A DNA stretch of 64,000 nt from an uncultured Alphaproteobacteria bacterium (GTDB taxonomy: Bacteria > Pseudomonadota > Alphaproteobacteria > MPNO01 > UBA2964): NCBI GenBank assembly GCA_943787225.1, contig CALSLP010000001.1, forward strand, positions 620,001-684,000, written 5' to 3'. The position numbers and the translations under genes were made by a program. This document shows, piece after piece, positions 56,832 to 64,000 of the stretch; position 1 is the stretch's first letter, and each line of letters opens with the position of its first letter. The notes beneath the pieces were generated by a model. The model was not told the origin of the DNA, did not search any database, and worked only from the letters and a program-made list of their open reading frames with translations.

Positions 56832-57821
56832 ATGAAGCTTCAGAAATACACCAAACTGGCGATAGCACCGGCGTTGATGCTCGGCGCGGCCCTCGCTCTG
56901 GCCCCCGTTCAAAAAGCGGCCGCCGAAGACGTGACCTATCTACTCCCCGCCCCGGCCTTCCTGCCGGCTTTCGGTCCCTGGATGCTGGCTCAGGCCAAAG
57001 GCTATTACAAAGCCGAAGGGCTCAATGTAAAATTTCAGCGCGCCCGCGGCGGTGTTGATGTCGCCAAGCAGGTTGGGGCAGGCAATGCGGTTATCGGGGG
57101 TGGCATCGGTGACACACCGGTTATCGTTCGACCCAATGGGATTCCAGTGAAAGCGGTCGCTGTCCTCGGCGGTGGATCGCTGGTGCAGCTCATCGCCCAT
57201 GCCGATAGCGGCATCAATGGCCCGGCCGACCTCAAAGGTAAAACGGTCACCGCGCTGTCACTGCAGGACACAACCTATTACGCCCTGCTCGGCATGATGG
57301 CCAATGCGGGCTTGAGCCGCAAAGACGTCAACGTTCAGGGTGCTGGACCCGCCGGTGTCTGGAAGCTGTTTATCGCCGGCAAGGCCGATGCCATGGCAGG
57401 CGTTCCTGACTGGATCGGCATCGCGCAAGCAGCGGGCAAAGAAGTTAAAATCTTTCCGGCTGACAAGTATTTCAAGAGCATGGCGCAGGCGATCCTGGCC
57501 TCTGACAAGGTCATCAAAAACAACCCGTTGCTTATCGAGCGGCTGGTCCGGGCCACACTCAAGGGCATGAAAGACATCATGGTCGACCCCGAAGCGGCAG
57601 CGCAGGTTTATGTCGGGCATGTAAAGAAGAATGCCAAAAAGCTGAAATACATCACCAACGTCTTCAAGCTCTATAACAAGTATGTCTATGCCGGACAGGA
57701 GACACTTGGCGCGATGGATGAAGCACGTCTTGCCAATTTGCAGAACTTCTATGCAAAGCAGGGCATCATCCGCAAAAAGGTTCCGGTGAAAGATCTCTAT
57801 ACCAATCAGTTCGTTCGCTAG
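56832..57821 (+). CDS. ABC transporter substrate-binding protein (NMT1/THI5-like)
   Basis: 329 residues from ATG 56832, eight bases after GGAGG. Signal peptide (LAIAPALMLGAALALAPVQ, cut near KAAAED). Mature part: VTYLLPAPAFLPAFGPWMLA, AKGYYKAEGLNVKFQRARGG and GAGPAGVWKLFIAGKADAMA. These are typical of SsuA-type receptors. The substrate cannot be read. It is between ATPase and permease genes in one operon. Confidence 0.9.
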   Translation: MKLQKYTKLAIAPALMLGAALALAPVQKAAAEDVTYLLPAPAFLPAFGPWMLAQAKGYYKAEGLNVKFQRARGGVDVAKQVGAGNAVIGGGIGDTPVIVRPNGIPVKAVAVLGGGSLVQLIAHADSGINGPADLKGKTVTALSLQDTTYYALLGMMANAGLSRKDVNVQGAGPAGVWKLFIAGKADAMAGVPDWIGIAQAAGKEVKIFPADKYFKSMAQAILASDKVIKNNPLLIERLVRATLKGMKDIMVDPEAAAQVYVGHVKKNAKKLKYITNVFKLYNKYVYAGQETLGAMDEARLANLQNFYAKQGIIRKKVPVKDLYTNQFVR

Positions 57822-57856
57822 AACCGGTTAGAGACTAGGACCAGGAGAGCCAGGGG

Positions 57857-58645
57857 ATGACAGACAAAAACACAGCCACCAGAAACAGCGTGTGGGCCAG
57901 TCTCGGCCTGTTCGTTGTCTTTCTTGCTGGCTGGGAATGGGGACCGGGATTACTCGATATCCCGCCCTATATCATCCCCACGGCTTCCTCGGTCTATTTT
58001 GAATTTATCCGGGCTGTCGGAAGTGAGCAGCTGTTCTACCATTCCTGGATCACGTTCGCAGAAACAGCGATCGGCTTCATCCTCGGCACGATTCTCGGCA
58101 TGGTCATCGGCTACATATTGGGCATTTCCGCTCGTGCCGAGTTTATTCTCTCGCCCTATATTCTGGCTTTACAGATTGCGCCAAAAGTCGCTTTCGCACC
58201 GCTCTTTGTGCTGTGGTTCGGCTATACGATCTATCCCAAAATTCTGGTCGCCGTGCTAATTGTGTTTTTTCCGATCATGGTCAACGTGCTCGGTGCGATC
58301 CGAACAGTCGATCAAGACCTGATCAACCTCGCCCGGACGTTTAGCGCCTCGCGCTGGCAGATTTTCCGCATGATCGAATTTCGCGACGCCTTGCCGCCCT
58401 TGTTCTCGGGGCTCCGTATTGCCTCAACACTCGCGGTGATCGGTGTCGTTGTCGGCGAGATGGTCGGCGGCAATCTCGGCCTCGGCTTTCTGCTGGTGTT
58501 TGGTGAAGGCGCCGGCAACACCGCTCTGGTTTTTGTTACCATCATCATGCTCACCGTTGTCGGTATTCTCGCCTATGGCAGCGTCGTGCTGCTGGAAAAG
58601 AAAGTGCTGCATTATATACCGAAGAAGGATTACGCCCCGGTGTAG
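57857..58645 (+). CDS. ABC transporter permease (SsuC/TauC-like)
   Basis: 262 residues with six membrane segments, e.g. WASLGLFVVFLAGWEWGPGL and GFILGTILGMVIGYILGIS. The ATPase-coupling EAA-like loop is ARTFSASRWQIFRMIEFRDA. Intact. Confidence 0.92.
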   Translation: MTDKNTATRNSVWASLGLFVVFLAGWEWGPGLLDIPPYIIPTASSVYFEFIRAVGSEQLFYHSWITFAETAIGFILGTILGMVIGYILGISARAEFILSPYILALQIAPKVAFAPLFVLWFGYTIYPKILVAVLIVFFPIMVNVLGAIRTVDQDLINLARTFSASRWQIFRMIEFRDALPPLFSGLRIASTLAVIGVVVGEMVGGNLGLGFLLVFGEGAGNTALVFVTIIMLTVVGILAYGSVVLLEKKVLHYIPKKDYAPV

Positions 58646-58690
58646 GGACCGGGCGAATTGCCTAAAGCGCGCAGGGTTAAGGAGGGACAC

Positions 58691-59731
58691 ATGACGACCA
58701 TCGACATATCACCGGACGAGATAGAATCCCGTTTTGAAACCGGTCTGTTGAATTTGTGGTACCCGGTCCTGCCAAGCTGGGCGCTCAGCGATCAACCGCT
58801 TGGCATCACGCGGCTATCGCAGAACATCGCGCTATGGCGCGACAAGGATGGCACAGTTCATGCTATCGAAGACCGCTGTCCTCATCGTGGTGCGCGTTTG
58901 TCGCTGGGCTGGAACCTCGGCGACCGCCTCGCCTGCTGGTATCATGGCATCGAGGTGAATGGTGAAGGAAAAGTCGAAAGCGTCCCCGCCATAGAGAACT
59001 GTTCGATGGAAGGCCAGCACACCACCCGCGCCTATCCTGTGAAGGAAACCAAAGACGCGATCTTTCTCTATTTCGGCGATGAGGCGCATCCCGAACCACC
59101 AGAGTTGGAATTTCCTGAACAACTGGCCAGTGAAGAATTCGGCCACCGTCTCTGTACGGCAACCTGGAAATGTAATTACCGCTACGCCGTCGATAATGTC
59201 ATGGACCCGATGCATGGCGCCTACCTGCATGCTCAGTCTCATTCAATGGCGTTCGGCGACAAGACCGCCAAGATGCGCGTCCGCGACACCAATGCCGGGC
59301 TGGTCTTTGAAAAAGTCGGCCAGCGCGATGTCAATTTTGACTGGGTCGAGATCGGGTTCTCTGGCGGCATGTGGATGCTGCTTTCAATCCCCTATCGTAA
59401 GAATGCCGGGCCCGGCGGCAGCTTCTATATCGTCGGCTTTGTAACGCCAATCGATGAAGACCATTGCCAGGTCTATTTCTGGCGGACCCGTAAAATCGAA
59501 GGCTGGCAGCGCGATGTCTGGAAATTTATGTACAAGACCCGGCTCGAAGGGCTGCACTGGGATGTGCTGGAGCAGGACCGCGTTGTGCTGGAGGACATGT
59601 CCTCAAATGCCCGCGATTTCGAAGGACTCAATGCCCACGATGTCGGGCTCACCCGCGTCAGAAGATTGATGAGCGGAATGGCCAAAGAACAGCTAACCGA
59701 CCTCGCCGCCTACCAGGCGACAGCCTCATGA
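58691..59731 (+). CDS. Rieske oxygenase large subunit
   Basis: 346 residues from ATG 58691 (AAGGAGGGA upstream). Rieske ligands are in DRCPHRGARLS (C-x-H) and ACWYHGIEV (C-x2-H). The iron site is NVMDPMHGAYLHAQ. The C-terminal part FYIVGFVTPIDEDHCQVYFW and RTRKIEGWQRDVWKF is of the phthalate-dioxygenase/vanillate type. It likely hydroxylates or demethylates the compound brought in by the ABC transporter. A reductase is not seen in the operon, so electron donors must be elsewhere. Confidence 0.9.
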   Translation: MTTIDISPDEIESRFETGLLNLWYPVLPSWALSDQPLGITRLSQNIALWRDKDGTVHAIEDRCPHRGARLSLGWNLGDRLACWYHGIEVNGEGKVESVPAIENCSMEGQHTTRAYPVKETKDAIFLYFGDEAHPEPPELEFPEQLASEEFGHRLCTATWKCNYRYAVDNVMDPMHGAYLHAQSHSMAFGDKTAKMRVRDTNAGLVFEKVGQRDVNFDWVEIGFSGGMWMLLSIPYRKNAGPGGSFYIVGFVTPIDEDHCQVYFWRTRKIEGWQRDVWKFMYKTRLEGLHWDVLEQDRVVLEDMSSNARDFEGLNAHDVGLTRVRRLMSGMAKEQLTDLAAYQATAS

Positions 59732-59758
59732 CAATGCCATGCACTGAAAGGAATGATT

Positions 59759-60305
59759 ATGCCTGATTCAGCAGAATTTCAGAGAGAAGATATTCGAGAC
59801 CTGGACTCAACCCGAGGACAAATCGTTTGATGAATGGATGGAATCCCGGGTCGCCCGGTTTAAAACCCGTACCTATGACTGGGACGCTCTAAAGTTCCAG
59901 GCAGATTACGATCCCAAATATGCCCGCGCTCAGTGTCGCTATATGGGTACCGGGGGCGCCGGTGTCGAACATGACGAGAATGTTGTGCCATCTGAGCACT
60001 TTACGTTCTCGACCATGATCCTGCCGGCCGGCAGTGAAGGACCGCCGCATATCCATATTGATGTCGAGGAAGTGTTTTTCATGCTGCGCGGCAGCATTCG
60101 TCTGATCATCGATGGCGATAACAACAACCGCTTTGAGACCATCCTCAAAGAACGTGACCTGATGTCTGTTCCACCCGGCGTTTATCGCGAGCTGGTCAAT
60201 ATTGGCAAGGAAGAAGCCCTGATGCTGGTCATGCTCGGCAGCAAAAAACCAGTGATCCCGACCTATCCGCCGGATCACCCACTCGCCCAATTAAAGCGAA
60301 AATAG
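59759..60305 (+). pseudogene. Cupin protein, frameshifted near its start
   Basis: The main frame (59838-60305, ending LAQLKRK) has cupin blocks PPHIHIDVEEVFFMLRGSIR and DLMSVPPGVYRELVNIG, with ligands H-I-H, E and possibly a missing second-motif His (R-E-L-V). The true start is probably ATG 59759 (GAAAGGAATG upstream): MPDSAEFQRE is followed, after a one-base slip near 59790, by KIFETWTQPEDKSFDEWM in the main frame. A length of about 182 residues would result. Function unknown; placed between Rieske and hydrolase genes it may act on an oxygenated intermediate. Confidence 0.72.
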
Positions 60306-60349
60306 AGGACTCGCCCGACGCATGGATTCCGTTCCAACAGAACATCCCG

Positions 60350-61162
60350 GTGGATCACCAATTTCCGCTGCAAACCGTGGAGGCTCATGGTCGTCGTTTC
60401 TCCTATCGGGAGAGCGGCCACGGCCCAGCCATCGTATTGCTGCACGGAATCGGCTCCGGATCAGGGTCATGGCTTAGTCAACTCGACGGATTATCGGGCG
60501 AGCATCGCATCATCGCCTGGGACGCGCCGGGCTACGGGGCAACGACACCGGTCGAAAGCCCCTCGCCCAAAGCCACCGAATATGCGGCGGCTCTGGAGAA
60601 TCTGTTAGCAGCACTCAACGCCGAACCCGCTGTGCTCATCGGCCACTCATTCGGCGCTCTCACCGCTGGCAGCTATGCCAGCACGCATGGCGACCTGCCA
60701 ATGTTGATCCTCGCCGATCCGGCAAATGGGTACGGCGCTGTCGATGAAGAGACCCGTGCCAGCAAACGCGACCCAAGGATCAATGCAATGCGGGAACTTG
60801 GCCCTCATGGCCTTGCGACCAAGCGATCTTCAGCACTGTTGTCCGACAATGCAATCGATGAAGCCCGCGATCTCGTCCGGTGGAATATGAGTAAGCTCAA
60901 CCCCGGTGGATATGTGCAGGCCGCCCATGTACTGGCCAATAGCCATCTGACCGGCGACGCTCCAGCCTATCACGGTCCAGTGCTGGTCATGTGTGGCAGC
61001 GAAGATACCGTAACCCCTGAAGCTGTTTGTCGACCGGTTGCCGCCGCCTATCCAAACGCAAAATACCAGACTCTCCCGGGCGTCGGCCACGCCTCCTATG
61101 TCGAGAACGGGCCGCAGTTTAACGCGGCCGTGCTCAACTTTATCGCAGAGCAGCATGGCTAA
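60350..61162 (+). CDS. Alpha/beta hydrolase
   Basis: 270 residues, GTG start at 60350; an ATG at 60322 with a matching N-terminus (M-D-S-V-P-T-E-H-P) is one base out of frame. Catalytic Ser in IGHSFGALTAG, Asp in MCGSEDTVTPEA, His in GVGHASYVENG; the oxyanion region is LLHGIGSGSGSW. It probably hydrolyses an ester, thioester or C-C bond of a ring-cleavage or side-chain product. It overlaps the IclR start. Confidence 0.88.
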   Translation: MDHQFPLQTVEAHGRRFSYRESGHGPAIVLLHGIGSGSGSWLSQLDGLSGEHRIIAWDAPGYGATTPVESPSPKATEYAAALENLLAALNAEPAVLIGHSFGALTAGSYASTHGDLPMLILADPANGYGAVDEETRASKRDPRINAMRELGPHGLATKRSSALLSDNAIDEARDLVRWNMSKLNPGGYVQAAHVLANSHLTGDAPAYHGPVLVMCGSEDTVTPEAVCRPVAAAYPNAKYQTLPGVGHASYVENGPQFNAAVLNFIAEQHG

Positions 61163-61976
61163 GGCGGCACCCCTTGCCCCTCCCCAGGACGCCGAGCGCT
61201 ATATCGTTCCCGGTCTGCAGCGCGGTATCCAGATATTGCGCGCCTTCGACCGCCAGCGGACCCAGCTTGGTGCCCCCGAGATCGCGCGCGAACTCGGTAT
61301 TCCACGCTCCACTGTCTTTCGACTGATGCAAACGCTGGAATATATGGGATTGCTCGAGAAAATCGATCATTCGAGTGACTATCGGTTGGGTATCGGTGTC
61401 TTGTCGCTGGGCTTTGAGTACCTCGCCTCGATGGAAGTGACCGAGCTTGCCCGTCCCATTCTCGACCGGCTGCGCGACGAGACGGGATTTTCGTCGCATC
61501 TCGCCATTCGCGATGGCACAGACATGGTGTTTGTCGTCAAATCTGCCGCCAAGGCTGCCTTCGCCAGCTCGGTTACCATCGGCACAAGATTCCCAGCGCA
61601 CGCAACTATCCTAGGGCGCGTCATGCTCGCCGATCTCACCGACACGGAACTGCAGGACGTTTATCCAACCGGCAAGCTACCCCGCTATTCCGATCAGACT
61701 CCCGAAACCCTCAGCGCGTTAAAAACCATTCTCGAAGGCGATGCCTCACGCGGCTACGCCCTAAGTGCTGCCTATTTCGAACACGGCATCGGCTCCATCG
61801 CCGCGCCGGTGCGGGATAGCAGCGGACGCGTCATTGCCGCCATCAATGTCATTTTTCAGGATGGCAAGGTTGAGAAAGACCAATACATCGACCGAGTGTT
61901 GCAGGCGACCAGCGATCTATCCCGCCAGCTCAACTACCACCCGGCTGTCAATAAACAGGAAAGACTCACAGGATGA
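61155..61976 (+). CDS. IclR-family transcriptional regulator
   Basis: 273 residues from ATG 61155. Winged helix: [20 protein letters not shown] and [20 protein letters not shown]. The C-terminal effector-binding domain has [20 protein letters not shown] and [20 protein letters not shown]. It is embedded in the operon, and probably binds the palindrome at 55621-55646 and responds to a pathway intermediate. The start overlaps the hydrolase's stop by eight bases. Confidence 0.9.
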   Translation: MAKAAPLAPPQDAERYIVPGLQRGIQILRAFDRQRTQLGAPEIARELGIPRSTVFRLMQTLEYMGLLEKIDHSSDYRLGIGVLSLGFEYLASMEVTELARPILDRLRDETGFSSHLAIRDGTDMVFVVKSAAKAAFASSVTIGTRFPAHATILGRVMLADLTDTELQDVYPTGKLPRYSDQTPETLSALKTILEGDASRGYALSAAYFEHGIGSIAAPVRDSSGRVIAAINVIFQDGKVEKDQYIDRVLQATSDLSRQLNYHPAVNKQERLTG

Positions 61977-62774
61977 AGATCGACCTTAAGGGCCATACCG
62001 CCGTCATCACCGGCGGCACGTCCGGCATAGGACTGGCGACAGCCAAACTGTTTCTCGAAGCAGGTGCTAACGTCGCGATATGCGGCCGTGACCAGGGTCG
62101 GCTTCATGATGCCACGGCCGAGACTGACAGCGGACCAATCAGACGCTCCGCTCTTCGCGGTCCCCATGCGATGTTTTGGACAAAGACAGCGTCGCAAATT
62201 TTGTCGAGAAGACAATTGACCGTTTCGGCAGTGTCGACACATTGATCAACAATGCGGGCCAGGCACGCGTTTCAAAATACGAAGACACCAGCGACGACGC
62301 CTGGCGCGAGGAGCTGGACCTCAAATTCTTTAGCGTGCCTCGATCCTTCCAAAGCCTTCCAGCCGCATCTGGAGAAATCCGACAACGCCGCCATCGCCTG
62401 CACCAGCTCACTCATCGCCCGCCAGCCGGAACCACATGTCGTCGCCACATCGGCTGCCCGCGCCGGACAGCTGAGCCTCATCCATTCAATGGCGCGCGAG
62501 CTGGCACCGAAAAATATCCGGGTCAATTCAATCCTGATCGGTGTCGTTGAATCAGCGCAGTGGCAACGGCGCTACGACGCCTTGCCCGATGGCAAACCGG
62601 CCTATGACGACTGGCTCAAGGAGCAGGCTGTCGCCAAGGGCATTCCGCTTGGTCGGTTTGGCAAACCGGAGGAAGCGGCCCGCGCTCTCTTCTTCCTCGG
62701 GCACGCCACTATCGTCTTACACCACAGGATCAACCATCGATCTTTCAGGAGGGCTGTCACGCCATGTCGGATAA
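61973..62774 (+). pseudogene. Short-chain dehydrogenase/reductase-family protein, three frameshifts
   Basis: Starts [20 protein letters not shown] (NAD-binding T-G-G-x3-G-I-G) and INNAGQARVSKYEDTSDDAW in the next frame. VNSILIGVVESAQWQRRYDA is present. Breaks lie near 62150, 62335 and 62703. Where most SDRs have YxxxK, this one reads VATSAARAGQL: the Tyr position is Thr and the Lys is Arg, so normal redox chemistry is doubtful. The Ser (CTSSLIA) is kept. The end GSTIDLSGGLSRHVG overlaps the next start. Confidence 0.78.
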
Positions 62775-64000
62775 AGCGACTGTTGGTGAGGTCATAACGG
62801 CCTTTCTCGAAGAATGCGGGGTTGGCGCTGCCTTTGGCGTTATCTCGATCCACAATATGCCGTTTCTCGATGCGATCGGGCGACGCGGCAAAATCCGCTA
62901 TATCAGCGCCCGCAGCGAACCTGGCGCGATCAACATGGCAGACGCCTATGCCCGTGTCGGCGCGCGATTGGGCGTTGCCTTTACCAGCACCGGGACAGCG
63001 GCCGGGAACGCCTCCGGCGCCATGGTTGAGGCCCAGACCGCGGGAACACCTCTGCTCCATATCACCGGTCAGATTGATCTCGACCATGTCGACAAAGAAC
63101 ACGGCTTTATCCATGAAGCGCGCGACCAGCTGACGATGCTTCGGGCGGTTTCCAAAAGCGCCTGGCGCGTGACCGAGGCAAATTCTGCACTGGATATTTT
63201 CAAGCTCGCCGTCCGCGACGCGATGACGGCACCAACCGGCCCGGTCAGTGTCGAGGTCCCCATCGATATCCAGCAAACAGAGATTGAGTGGCCAACTGAT
63301 TTGTCACCTCTGCCAATCACGGTGGCAAAACCAGCTGATGCTGCGCTCGACGAATTAGCGGCAGAACTCGCAAAAGCCAAACGCCCAATGTTGTGGCTCG
63401 GCGGCGGCGCGCGCCATGCCGGCGAGGCCGTAAACAGATTTATCGCAATGGGCTTCGGTATCGTCACCAGCACGCAGGGCCGTGGCATCGTCGCCGAAGA
63501 CCACCCGTCAACGCTGGGTGCCTATAATATGTATGGGGCCGTCGAAGCCTTCTATGACAGTTGCGATGCGATGCTCGTTGCCGGTTCGCGCCTGCGCGGC
63601 AACGAAACACTGAAATATCAACTTCGGCTGCCACGGCCTCTCTACCAGATCGATGTCGATGGCCGCGCTGAAAAGGATCGGCCCTATATCCCCAATCAAT
63701 TCGTATTGGGTGATAGCGTGCAGGCCTTAAATGCCCTGGCGGACCGCCTTGAGGACAAGATGGATATCGATCCTGCCTTCATCAGCGACCTTCAAGCCGC
63801 CCGAGCCAAAGCGGAAACATTCCTGCAAGAAGGCCTGGCGCCCTATGGCGAATTGCTGACTGCCATTCAATCCAGTGGCGGCGATGATTTCTTGTGGGTA
63901 CGCGATGTAACAATTTCTAACAGCACCTGGGGCAATCGCGCCATTCTCATCAACGGTCCACGTGACGGGGTGCATGCGGCAGGCGGCGGTATTGGACAAA
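62764..64000 (+). CDS. ThDP-dependent enzyme (acetolactate synthase/benzoylformate decarboxylase-like), 5' part
   Basis: At least 412 residues, open to the window's right edge. N-terminal ThDP-pyrimidine domain: EVITAFLEECGVGAAFGVIS, with the cofactor-activating Glu in ISARSEPGAINMADAYARVG and FTSTGTAAGNASGAMVEAQ. Middle domain: KAKRPMLWLGGGARHAGEAV. GVHAAGGGIGQ at the edge leads into the ThDP-Mg domain. It decarboxylates or ligates 2-oxo acids, or lyases an acyl-CoA. Overlaps the SDR stop by 11 bases. Confidence 0.88.
   Translation, partial: MSDKATVGEVITAFLEECGVGAAFGVISIHNMPFLDAIGRRGKIRYISARSEPGAINMADAYARVGARLGVAFTSTGTAAGNASGAMVEAQTAGTPLLHITGQIDLDHVDKEHGFIHEARDQLTMLRAVSKSAWRVTEANSALDIFKLAVRDAMTAPTGPVSVEVPIDIQQTEIEWPTDLSPLPITVAKPADAALDELAAELAKAKRPMLWLGGGARHAGEAVNRFIAMGFGIVTSTQGRGIVAEDHPSTLGAYNMYGAVEAFYDSCDAMLVAGSRLRGNETLKYQLRLPRPLYQIDVDGRAEKDRPYIPNQFVLGDSVQALNALADRLEDKMDIDPAFISDLQAARAKAETFLQEGLAPYGELLTAIQSSGGDDFLWVRDVTISNSTWGNRAILINGPRDGVHAAGGGIGQ

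Overview
The window looks like a marine or host-associated alphaproteobacterium. The signs are an XrtA/PEP-CTERM-type exopolysaccharide locus, several Rieske oxygenases, LLM-family flavoenzymes, TRAP and ABC uptake systems, and coenzyme F420 synthesis genes, which are uncommon in Proteobacteria. No rRNA, tRNA or CRISPR array was seen. The organism assignment is inference from gene content only.

Layout. Bases 1-9,200 hold envelope and exopolysaccharide genes: a WalW-like deacetylase, prsT, a prsR without its receiver domain, a secreted C-type-lectin-like protein, wecB, an IS3-family element that truncates a small secreted-protein gene, and a UDP-sugar epimerase. Bases 9,700-17,150 hold an LLM oxidoreductase, an indolepyruvate:ferredoxin oxidoreductase pair, a divergent acyl-CoA synthetase and an exported metallo-beta-lactamase-fold protein. 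Bases 17,300-24,600 hold an orphan response regulator, a secreted Cys-rich-repeat/cytochrome P460 protein, an orphan TctC-type binding protein, an M20 amidohydrolase, a radical SAM protein, a VOC protein and a rhodanese. Bases 24,900-30,920 form an operon for a 4-hydroxybenzoyl-CoA reductase-like molybdenum enzyme, a gentisate-dioxygenase-like bicupin and a creatinase-like M24 protein. A polysaccharide polymerase/ligase with a G10 tract follows at 31,050-33,040.

Bases 33,200-43,000 are an F420 island: two LLM (Mer-like) oxidoreductases and two octopine-dehydrogenase-family proteins on one strand, facing fbiC-npdG-cofE-cofD-cofC on the other. The biosynthesis genes carry about 19 single-base frameshifts although their protein motifs are preserved. 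Either the sequence is locally poor or the pathway has very recently been lost. Bases 43,000-53,620 hold transporters and small-molecule enzymes (MFS, GGDEF, dienelactone hydrolase, a dihydroxyphthalate-decarboxylase/NMT1-like protein, cupin, isochorismatase, TRAP transporter, MFS, VanA-like Rieske oxygenase). Bases 53,800-55,570 form a small phage-type lysis cassette (holin and GH24 endolysin) with no other phage genes.

Bases 55,620-64,000 form a tight catabolic operon behind a perfect 26-bp palindrome: a recombinase-like-helix protein, an ABC importer, a Rieske oxygenase, a cupin, an alpha/beta hydrolase, an IclR regulator, an SDR without the catalytic Tyr/Lys, and a ThDP enzyme that runs off the window. 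This reads as uptake, oxygenation, hydrolysis and C-C bond handling of one unknown, probably aromatic or carboxylic, compound.

Frameshifts occur throughout the right five sixths of the window, nearly always one base and often in a short homopolymer run. In the annotation, genes broken in this way are marked pseudogene, but many may be intact in the real organism.
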